From Parachlamydiales bacterium (GTDB lineage: Bacteria > Chlamydiota > Chlamydiia > Chlamydiales > SM23-39), in NCBI GenBank assembly GCA_003151315.1, contig PLXF01000156.1, positions 7,563 through 16,592 of the forward strand: DNA of 9,030 bases, read 5' to 3'. The notes below the pieces were generated by a model. The model was not told the origin of the DNA. It searched no databases and saw only the letters and a list, made by a program, of their open reading frames with translations. This document shows, piece after piece, positions 1 through 5,695 of this stretch (position 1 is its first letter; each line of letters opens with the position of its first letter). A program made the position numbers and the translations under genes.

Positions 1-3
1 CTA

Positions 4-172
4 TATACCTCTCGTGACTCAAGAATTGGCTTTTGAGATGCGCGAAAATGGACAGAAATCGACGATCGAAAAGGGGGGCAGTATTAATTCAATACAGCCC
101 CCCTTTTCGATCGTCGATTTATGACCGTTTTGGCGCGTCTCAAAAGCCAATTCTTGAGTCACGAGAGGTATA
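4..172. repeat. 169-bp near-perfect palindrome, MITE-like or long intergenic hairpin
   Basis: The two arms are reverse complements around position 88, with about six mismatches over roughly 82 bp, so a single strand would fold into one very long hairpin. The outer part of each arm carries the unit CTCAAGAATTGGCTTTTGAG (18-37 forward, 139-158 reverse). Related forms of this unit recur at 1772-1805 and 8070-8097. Both ends read TATACCTC, which would fit insertion at TA, but the left flank is only three bases long, so a target duplication cannot be judged. No coding capacity is visible. It could be a non-autonomous mobile element or a large intergenic palindromic repeat. The inverted repeat itself is certain; its mobility is inferred. 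Confidence 0.85.
70..107. terminator. Bidirectional intrinsic terminator in the palindrome centre
   Basis: An AAAA run precedes a GGGGGGC / GCCCCCC stem that continues into GTATT / AATAC, and TTTT follows. Because it is symmetrical, either strand reads as a GC-rich hairpin followed by a short U run. The minus-strand gene at 182-1012 ends about 75 bp before it, so it probably ends that transcript, and it would also stop plus-strand readthrough from the left. Confidence 0.7.
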
Positions 173-181
173 AATAGTTCT

Positions 182-1012
182 TTACTTGACTGAGTTCCCT
201 CGCCACGTGATGACTAAGAAGTAGTCGCTGGGCGTGAGCTGACTTGTGCGAGACCACGCGGCTTTAAACTGGTGGCCTGTAATCTCATCCGCAATCAACT
301 CCTGGCTCTTACCACTTGACTGAATTGCGAAAGAGCTCACTCTGTATACTAATCGGTAGGCGAGACGCCCATCTCCTCGCAAGGTGCGCCCAATGTGCTC
401 TGGAGTCAGATCTACGAGAGTTCGGTAGAATCGCCGAGCATCATTCGAAATCAGAGAATCAGAATCCTCACTAGCAACGCGTTGTAAATGAAGGTTCCAA
501 TCAGCGCGAAAGTCTTCTATCGCTTCCTGTTCCACATATCGCTGCACCTCTTCATAACGTTGAGTGAGATTCTCTTTGTCTACTGTTATCTCATCGAGTC
601 TTTTCCTTTTGCACGTTATGTCCTTTGCTATCTCTTTGAATCCTTTCCCTTCACACTTCATGTTGGGAATCTTGGAGATCGCAATAACACTGGCGCCTCC
701 TAGAAGGGCAAACAGGACGCTGGCGGTCGGGTCGCTAGAAGCTCTTAGGCACGCCTCTATCAGGTAGATTCCACCTAAGCCTAAGTACACTCCCGCGGTT
801 ACACCGGCAAGTCTTCTCGTTTTTTTAAATACAGCCTCCGCTTTATCCAGCGATTGTTTTGCTGCCCGCTCGCTTTGCTCTAGCGCTGCGATCTTCTTCG
901 GATAAGGCGAATAGGAGATAGTTCTCATCCCCAAACGACCGGTTGGAAAGTGAAAACGGCTTGCGATGGAAATAGCGGTAAAAACCGGTTTTTGAAAGGC
1001 TACTAAAGACAT
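182..1012 (-). CDS. Hypothetical Inc-like two-helix membrane protein with coiled coil
   Basis: I do not recognise this 276-residue protein as a named family. What can be seen: a basic N-terminal region of about 65 residues, two hydrophobic segments (about 68-87 and 96-115) separated by only some eight residues, then a charged, probably coiled-coil stretch (about 124-165) and a soluble C-terminal part. Paired helices with a short loop and both ends on the same side are the hallmark of chlamydial inclusion-membrane (Inc) proteins, which are type III secreted; assignment here is inference from architecture only. The ATG at 1012 is supported by AGGAG (1018-1022) five bases upstream. A candidate promoter lies at 1038-1066 and a terminator beyond the stop codon, so it looks like a single-gene unit. 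It could instead be an ordinary inner-membrane protein. Confidence 0.7.
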   Translation of the reverse strand: MSLVAFQKPVFTAISIASRFHFPTGRLGMRTISYSPYPKKIAALEQSERAAKQSLDKAEAVFKKTRRLAGVTAGVYLGLGGIYLIEACLRASSDPTASVLFALLGGASVIAISKIPNMKCEGKGFKEIAKDITCKRKRLDEITVDKENLTQRYEEVQRYVEQEAIEDFRADWNLHLQRVASEDSDSLISNDARRFYRTLVDLTPEHIGRTLRGDGRLAYRLVYRVSSFAIQSSGKSQELIADEITGHQFKAAWSRTSQLTPSDYFLVITWRGNSVK

Positions 1013-1037
1013 AAGATCTCCTATTTGGGGCGCGTTT

Positions 1038-1066
1038 ATTTTAGGATTCCTTCTGATTTAAGTCGA
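1038..1066 (-). promoter_or_regulatory. Candidate sigma70-type promoter for the Inc-like gene
   Basis: On the minus strand TCGACT (1061-1066) and TAAAAT (1038-1043) are separated by exactly 17 bp. Initiation near 1031 would leave a leader of about 18 nt containing the AGGAG ribosome site. The -35 box matches the consensus at four of six bases. Confidence 0.45.
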
Positions 1067-1109
1067 GGAGATCGAAGCCGAATTGTCTGCAGCTAAGGGT
1101 GTAAAAAAA

Positions 1110-1162
1110 GTTATTCACGTGATGTGCAAGTTTCCAAAACGGAAAATTGCACATCGCGTAAC
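1110..1162 (-). terminator. Long hairpin with U run, minus-strand terminator candidate
   Basis: Arms 1117-1135 and 1141-1159 pair almost completely around the loop AAAAC, with one mismatch and one wobble; GTTA/TAAC at the outer ends adds further complementarity. Read on the minus strand, the stem is followed within a few bases by a run of seven T. That is a plausible intrinsic terminator insulating the 182-1012 gene from minus-strand transcripts arriving from the right. The stem contains GATGTGCAA in each arm, so a protein-binding palindrome is an alternative. Confidence 0.4.
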
Positions 1163-1264
1163 AAAGAGAATTTCTGACCATTTTTACCGCTAATTTTAAC
1201 GATAGTAGATCGAAAAAGAAAGAATCGCTTAAACTCTCCTCCTGCCAGCCCGCTGATACAGTGA

Positions 1265-1320
1265 TGTAGGACGCGGCCTACACATGCGCGAACCGGTGGG
1301 AAGTCTGGCTCCCGGCGGTT
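1265..1320 (+). promoter_or_regulatory. Structured leader, two hairpins before the 141-residue membrane gene
   Basis: TGTAGG (1265-1270) pairs with CCTACA (1277-1282). AACCGGTGGGA (1291-1301) pairs with TCCCGGCGGTT (1310-1320), with one mismatch and one wobble. The second stem ends about 11 bases before the purine-rich ribosome site of the following gene. It is more GC-rich than its surroundings. It matches no riboswitch class I can name; it may be a regulatory 5' leader, a small RNA or a remnant. A clear promoter for this transcript was not found in 1163-1264. Confidence 0.35.
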
Positions 1321-1345
1321 TGATAATTCTTAGAGGGGGAGCGTT

Positions 1346-1771
1346 ATGGATCAGAACGATATAAAAGTTAGAAAACAGTGGCTTGGTATGTTGATTCTAA
1401 ACATGCTAATTAATTCCGGAAGTGCTCTATTACACATGTGGCTCAACCCAGCATATGATCATATGCCTCAACTCCGGTATGTGAGTCTCTCTATTTCTCT
1501 AATCGGCACAGTGGGGTTTGGGTATTGTCTGTACCGCTGTATTTACAAAAAACCGGGAACTAAGCTCCTCACCTTTTGTCTTATCATGACGGTGGTCAGC
1601 CTAGCGGCAACTCCTCTTCTTTACGTAAATGGCAAAATGATTCCTGACTACATCCCTTATTATGGTTTTTATTTAACTGTCACTCACATATTAGGATTTT
1701 GTTGGATTTTTTTCTGCTGGAAGATGTTAAAAACAAACAAAAAATTAAAAAAGGTTTTAGACCTTTCGTAA
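1346..1771 (+). CDS. Small four-helix integral membrane protein, unknown function
   Basis: The 141-residue product is strongly hydrophobic, with four probable transmembrane helices (about 12-33, 46-66, 73-94 and 105-127), short loops and a lysine-rich tail (129-137) that should face the cytoplasm. A short polar N-terminus with no cleavable signal precedes helix 1. The ATG at 1346 has an excellent ribosome site (GAGGGGGAG, 1333-1341), which argues that it is a real gene. I recognise no family and no catalytic or transport motif. It stands alone: the gene to its left is on the other strand and the one to its right converges on it. The stop codon abuts the hairpin at 1772-1805. Confidence 0.7.
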   Translation: MDQNDIKVRKQWLGMLILNMLINSGSALLHMWLNPAYDHMPQLRYVSLSISLIGTVGFGYCLYRCIYKKPGTKLLTFCLIMTVVSLAATPLLYVNGKMIPDYIPYYGFYLTVTHILGFCWIFFCWKMLKTNKKLKKVLDLS

Positions 1772-1805
1772 TTCAAGAATTGGTTTTTGAAAGCCAATTC
1801 TTGAA
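1772..1805. repeat. Hairpin repeat between convergent genes, related to the 4-172 palindrome
   Basis: TTCAAGAATTGG (1772-1783) and CCAATTCTTGAA (1794-1805) are perfect inverted copies, and the stem extends inward through a G-T pair. It starts one base after the stop codon at 1769-1771. The arm matches the outer unit of the 4-172 palindrome at CAAGAATTGG. The nearby CGTAATACGAG on its right resembles that element's CTCGTGAC end. It separates two convergent genes and may end both transcripts, but neither side has a proper U run. Confidence 0.7.
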
Positions 1806-1837
1806 GCGTAATACGAGTTTGCGAAATTGTAGCCGTC

Positions 1838-2269
1838 TTACCACCTTCGGGGTAAATAGAATTGGAGGGGCAACTCTCTGGATGGTTCATTGGGGGAAAC
1901 TTGGTTCCCAATATTAGTAATTAATTCTTGGATAATATTATTTATGCCAACGTGCGAAGGTCCCTCTAGATCGATTGACCAATATATAGCGCTCTCCTCG
2001 CAAGCAGCTCCTGGAACATACATTTCAGGAAACCTCCCGCTTCTGAAAACGCTGTTCACAGCTTCCTGTGTTTTAGCACAAGTAAAAACCAAACAAAGAT
2101 GATTGTGAGGAATGTCGACGGTGAGGTAAACCTTTTCCACTCCTCTAATATGACATGTTACATGGGGTGTTAGATTAAATGGGTCTGAATCAGAGCTATC
2201 TGATTCTGATGGTGATTCAGGCCTTTGCAATGCATTATATATAGGCAGAGTAGTAGATGTGGAGTTCAT
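1838..2269 (-). CDS. Hypothetical protein with acidic serine-rich N-terminal segment
   Basis: The 143-residue product matches no family I know. Residues about 17-30 form a low-complexity Pro/Glu/Ser/Asp stretch (RPESPSESDSSDSD), followed by a compact, probably beta-rich region with two cysteines near TCHIRG and CLVF and a third in a GAACEES motif. There is no signal peptide and no membrane segment. GAGGA five bases before the ATG at 2269 supports the start. It lies 80 bp downstream of the oxidase-like gene on the same strand and might be co-transcribed with it. The acidic serine tract is the kind of disordered segment seen in many secreted effectors, but nothing here proves secretion. Confidence 0.6.
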   Translation of the reverse strand: MNSTSTTLPIYNALQRPESPSESDSSDSDPFNLTPHVTCHIRGVEKVYLTVDIPHNHLCLVFTCAKTQEAVNSVFRSGRFPEMYVPGAACEESAIYWSIDLEGPSHVGINNIIQELITNIGNQVSPNEPSRELPLQFYLPRRW

Positions 2270-2349
2270 TTTTTCCTCGTTTTTAGAGATTCATTTTTGG
2301 TTTTTATCCGAAACATTGGAATTTGCCTCTAGCTCGACTTTGTACGAAT

Positions 2350-3524
2350 CTATTCTTTGAACGGGTGTCCTTGAAAGAACTCAGCGTTTCGATTCAATAA
2401 ATCGGTAAATTCCAAACGGTCTAGTTCCTCTTGTTCAGAAGGGGATAGTAGATCCACATTAGGAATAAAGGTGCCTCCTAGAACGCCAACACAGGAAATG
2501 CCTTCGGGATTTTCCGGTGTGACAGAAACGTTTTTTGGAAACATATAAATATACCGCTCTTGGCCGTTTTGCTGCACTTTGGTGTAAATCATATAATCCA
2601 TATGGCCGCTGCCCGCCTGATCGTTTAAAGTGACCAAGTGGCCTCGGACAGGAATCATAGCGGCGTCTGCGTTCAATTCTCTTCCACCTAATCCGCAGCA
2701 GTTAAAAATCACCTCTTCTTTTATCTGATCAAAAGTTTGAATCTCTTCCAATTCAATCGCTATATGCAAACTGCCCACTTCATGGACTAGTTGCCGCATT
2801 AAAGTGGTCGTATTCATAAAATAGGTCATATATTTTACATAATTAGGGTGAACCACGCCGTGACCGAAATCTAAAGATACATATTCTCGCGGAGGAATCA
2901 TCCCTTGCGCCTCTAAATCCTCAACGCCTGCGTCGGTGTCAATACTGCAATATACAGGCATATACTTTACGGCATCTGGTGTGATGTAAGGATGTACTCC
3001 TTGTTCGATCTGTTGATAGGTGCGAAATGTGTCGGTTCCGATCTGATTTAGGCTTTGCTGTTCTTCGGGTGAGGTTTTAACGGAGACTAAGGCAAAATAG
3101 CCAGCGGCTCTCCATGAAGGGATATCATACACATTTTTCGTGGAGATGCCGGTTACCGTATAGCCCAAGCGGGTTAATTCTATAGCTGCCGTTAAGCCCA
3201 TGCATCCTGAGCAATGACCCGTATCGGCGTATTTATAGGGGGATTTGTCGTTGTAAATAGTTTGATGGCTCGATTTACGGAACCAAAGAGAGTCGTCCAA
3301 CCCGATCCTCCATGTCCATAACAATTGACTACCGTTTTGCCATTATAATTTTCTAACGAAATATTGAACTTTCCTTCACGCATGGGGCGCGTGCACACGA
3401 TCTCTTCCGAAATCGTCTGGGAAGAAAGTTGAGGAGGCTCGAGCTTAACTACTTGTGGTGAAACTGCATGTACTGCAACACAGCAAATAAGAGCTGCAAA
3501 TGTTGTTTGGATCCGAAAAATCAT
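2350..3524 (-). pseudogene. Exported FAD-dependent D-amino-acid-oxidase-like protein, circularly permuted, frameshifted
   Basis: Two overlapping frames make one gene of about 391 codons. Frame 1 starts at the ATG ending at 3524 with a signal peptide (about 1-20, VHA before the cut). It then has TRPMR (45-49) and YGHGGSGWTTLFG (69-81), which is the C-terminal signature of D-amino-acid oxidases. It then should enter the FAD-binding Rossmann motif. Near 3211 one G seems missing: restoring it gives VIGSGCMGLTAA (GxGxxG); as written the frame ends at QDAWA and the rest lies in the second frame. That frame continues through FNCCGLGGRELN, PVRGHLVTL and GVLGGTF to the stop at 2350. In classical oxidases the Rossmann motif comes first and YGHGG last, so the order is permuted. 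The family oxidises amino acids or imines with FAD and oxygen. The frameshift may be real decay or a sequence error. Its start is divergent from the GT25 gene. Confidence 0.8.
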
Positions 3525-3541
3525 AGACTTATCCCTTGGTT

Positions 3542-3570
3542 TTGAAAAAAGGGAAAGTATATCTCATATT
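3542..3570 (+). promoter_or_regulatory. Candidate promoter for the GT25-methyltransferase gene
   Basis: TTGAAA (3542-3547) and CATATT (3565-3570) are spaced by 17 bp in the 105-bp divergent region. TATACT on the opposite strand of the same AT-rich stretch could be the -10 box for the oxidase gene, so the two promoters may overlap. Confidence 0.35.
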
Positions 3571-3629
3571 TCCATAAAAAAAAATATCGGGCATCTTGGC
3601 GATTATCAGTATTTAGGATAGGTGGGCAA

Positions 3630-5201
3630 GTGCGCTTTTTTTTAATGGCTCTTTGTGTTGTTAGTGTTTGTTGGGGAGGCTTTGAGGAGCACATCAAACG
3701 GGACATGGGTGTGAAAAAGGGGCAACAGGCGATTAAAAATATCGATTTTATCTATCTCATCAATCTCGATCAAAGGCCCGAAAAACTAGAAAAATGTCTC
3801 GAACAATGTAAAGCCTACGGCGTGGTGCCCCACCGCTTTTCTGCGGTGTATGGCTGGGATCTCTCGGCAGAAGAGATCAATGACCTCGGCGTCGTGTTTT
3901 CTCCCGAAATGGAGGCCGATCAGTGGATCTTACATTATCCTATAAGCGCTCAGGGCATGCCCGAAATGGATTTTTTACGAGACGAATGTGAGGGCAAGGT
4001 CGTTTTTTCCCGCTGGATGTCTCCTGGCGCTATCGGCTGCGCGTTAAGCCATCTGTCGATTTTGCAAGATGCTTATGAGGCGGGCTATGAAACCATTTGG
4101 GTGATGGAAGACGACATTGCGATCGAATCGGACCCAAAACTGCTCGGCGATGTGATCGATCGATTGGACGCTCAGTTAGGAAAAGAAGGGTGGGATATTC
4201 TCTATACAGATAGCGATAAAGGGGACGAAGCCCTCTACATAGAGACCAACGATTTTGAATCGAATTTGAAAGGGGATCTCTATTTTTTTTGGAGACCCGA
4301 TGTCGATCTGTCCAATCGAAAGCGGTTTGCTAAAAGAACCGTAGTCAACGAGGAGTTTATCCAGATTGGCAGTCGGATGAGGACCCACTCGATGATCATT
4401 CGCAGATCAGGGATCAAAAAGATTTTGGATTACACGAAAAATCGGCATATTTTCCTTCCCTACGATCACGAAATTGCCACCGTTCCCGGAATAAAATTGG
4501 TGAATTTACGCTATAACCACGTAACATTTGCCGCTTCCCCTTCCGATATCCAGGTCCATGCCTTTAGCAAAAAAAGCTCCTGGGAAAAATATAAGGAAGA
4601 GACGCTGCAAGAACTCCCTGAAATCATCGGCTGGAATGTCCCCGTTAAAGCGGAACAGATCATGGAATTTATTCGAAAAAATAAACCGGAAGTCTGTGTC
4701 GAAATCGGCGCCTTTGGAGGATCGATTACCTATCCGATCTCCCGAGCTTTAAGTTTTTTAAAAAAGGGGAAACTCTATGCTATTGACGCGTGGGATCGGT
4801 ACGCCGCTGTAGAGGGGCTAGAACCGGGAAAACTCTTTTCTTGGTGGCTCCATTTAGACATGGAGATGATCTACGGCAAATTCCAAGATCTCATCACGAC
4901 AAAAAAACTGAAGGATTATTGTGAGCCCATGCGGAAAACCTCTCAAGAGGCCGTTTCGTCCTTTACAGATGGGTCGATCGATTTTCTCTATCTGGACGGC
5001 AATATTTCCAGGCAGGGGAGTTTAGACGATGCGGTTCTCTATTTCCCTAAAGTGAAACCGGGGGGCTACATTTGGCTTAGCGATGCAGACGCCCTCAATA
5101 AAAATCTAGCGGTAGCGTTCCTCATGAAAAACAGCCACTGGATGAAAGACAAATCAATCGGCACCCACTGTTTGCTATTTCAGAAAAAAAATCCCGAGTA
5201 G
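3630..5201 (+). CDS. Exported GT25 glycosyltransferase fused to a class I SAM methyltransferase
   Basis: The 523-residue protein starts with a hydrophobic signal-like segment (1-17, ending CWGG). The GT25 domain follows: IYLINLDQRPEKLE (41-54), HRFSAVYG (68-75), GAIGCALSHLSIL (133-145) and the metal/sugar-nucleotide EDD (160-162). GT25 enzymes transfer sugars in LPS synthesis or to collagen-like hydroxylysine. A second domain from about 340 has a SAM-binding motif I (EVCVEIGAFGG, 354-364), IDAWD, and FLYLDGN (about 452-458) with KPGGYIWLSDAD, typical of sugar or small-molecule O-methyltransferases of the Methyltransf_24 type. The likely job is adding and then methylating a sugar, but the acceptor is unknown. 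GTG at 3630 is preferred because AGGTGGG (3620-3626) precedes it; ATG at 3645 lacks a ribosome site and would shorten the signal. Export is odd, since both co-substrates are normally cytoplasmic. Confidence 0.85.
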   Translation: MRFFLMALCVVSVCWGGFEEHIKRDMGVKKGQQAIKNIDFIYLINLDQRPEKLEKCLEQCKAYGVVPHRFSAVYGWDLSAEEINDLGVVFSPEMEADQWILHYPISAQGMPEMDFLRDECEGKVVFSRWMSPGAIGCALSHLSILQDAYEAGYETIWVMEDDIAIESDPKLLGDVIDRLDAQLGKEGWDILYTDSDKGDEALYIETNDFESNLKGDLYFFWRPDVDLSNRKRFAKRTVVNEEFIQIGSRMRTHSMIIRRSGIKKILDYTKNRHIFLPYDHEIATVPGIKLVNLRYNHVTFAASPSDIQVHAFSKKSSWEKYKEETLQELPEIIGWNVPVKAEQIMEFIRKNKPEVCVEIGAFGGSITYPISRALSFLKKGKLYAIDAWDRYAAVEGLEPGKLFSWWLHLDMEMIYGKFQDLITTKKLKDYCEPMRKTSQEAVSSFTDGSIDFLYLDGNISRQGSLDDAVLYFPKVKPGGYIWLSDADALNKNLAVAFLMKNSHWMKDKSIGTHCLLFQKKNPE

Positions 5202-5285
5202 GGCTGTTTCTATCTTTGGACCGGACGATTTTTTGCGCATTTCGCGCCTGGTCTATTCTACTAACATCGGTGCTGTACTGGAAGA

Positions 5286-5338
5286 GATTGTAAATCCTCC
5301 GACTTTGGGTTTCGGCGGTTCGAGTCCGCCCGTCCCCA
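5286..5338 (+). tRNA. 3' fragment of a tRNA-Tyr gene (GTA), probable attachment site
   Basis: The fragment begins in the anticodon arm: loop TTGTAAA with anticodon GTA at 5290-5292. A long variable region typical of tRNA-Tyr follows, then a perfect T arm (GGCGG TTCGAGT CCGCC, 5314-5330), the acceptor 3' strand CGTCCCC and discriminator A (5338). CCA is not encoded. The required 5' acceptor strand (GGGGACG) and a D arm are absent upstream, and the 5' anticodon strand already mispairs, so it cannot be a working tRNA. A 3' tRNA end of this length is what an integrase leaves as attL or attR. The tRNA remnant is clear; the att role is inference. Confidence 0.75.
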
Positions 5339-5391
5339 TTCTCCTGGACGAGCTCTCGTTCGCTAAACCAAATTGAGTAAGAGAAGAGCTT

Positions 5392-5519
5392 CTAATTAAG
5401 AGAACCAAATCTGCAGCAGTTCCGCCTGGCTTTTCGCCTCGAAACTTTTCTATATGGAGCAATTCGCTGAGGCCTATCCAGAATTTGCAATTTTGCAGCA
5501 AGCTGCTGCAAAAAAAGAG
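5392..5519 (+). pseudogene. Remnant of a YhcG/DUF1016-family nuclease gene, frameshifted and truncated
   Basis: One frame reads AAVPPGFSPRN up to 5445; the next frame continues LFYMEQFAEAYPEFAI and LQQAAAKKE up to 5519. Joined by restoring one lost C near 5445, this matches the conserved N-terminal DUF1016 pattern GFSPRNLxYMRxFAEAxPDxxIVQQ known from YhcG, a PD-(D/E)XK-superfamily protein often found near restriction and defence genes. The family would next show LPWGHN, but here the 163-bp inverted-repeat element begins at 5520. Nothing like the missing part appears beyond that element, so insertion plus deletion, or capture of a fragment, must have occurred. Only about 40 residues remain and there is no start. 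Confidence 0.65.
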
Positions 5520-5682
5520 TATAGTGATTTAAAATTCTATTGATAGAATCTGCTGCGTCGGCTTTGCAGCAAATTTTTCGCCTTCACTCGCGCCTTGTAA
5601 TCGTACAATGGTCGCTCGTTCCAGGCAAAAAATTTGCGCAGCCTTCTTGCATATTTTAGCAATAGAATTTTAAATCACTATA
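5520..5682. mobile_element. 163-bp MITE-like element with 23-bp perfect terminal inverted repeats
   Basis: The ends (5520-5542 and 5660-5682) are perfect inverted copies starting TATAGTGATTT. Inside, GCAAATTTTTCGCC (5569-5582) pairs with GGCAAAAAATTTGC (5624-5637) and the apex is TTGTA-ATCG-TACAA, so the element folds into one long imperfect hairpin. It has no coding capacity. The same end occurs at 9009-9030, which shows a dispersed family. Ends in TATA would suit TA-targeting transposases of the IS630/mariner type; no transposase is present here, so mobilisation would be in trans. It lies 13 bp past the DinD stop codon and might also act as that gene's 3' hairpin. Confidence 0.75.
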
Positions 5683-5695
5683 AAATTGCAATTTT

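Noticed and set aside
488..767. Two plus-strand open frames of about 70 codons inside the Inc-like gene.
   Set aside because: They are antisense to a longer gene with a good ribosome site and promoter, and they have no ribosome site of their own.
3214..3324. The N-terminal part of a 324-codon frame starting at 3324 as a true start for the oxidase.
   Set aside because: The residues before SGCMGLTAA are an out-of-frame reading of the upstream oxidase segment; the other frame there holds the conserved YGHGG motif.
5253..5501. An 82-codon minus-strand open frame containing GGLEPPKPKVGG.
   Set aside because: This peptide is the familiar false translation antisense to tRNA-Tyr. The frame spans the tRNA fragment and the YhcG remnant and has no ribosome site.
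5491..5513. A perfect 10-bp hairpin (TTTTGCAGCA, loop AGC) that looked like a terminator.
   Set aside because: On the plus strand it is followed by A and not T, and the bases are explained as coding for ILQQAAAK of the YhcG remnant.
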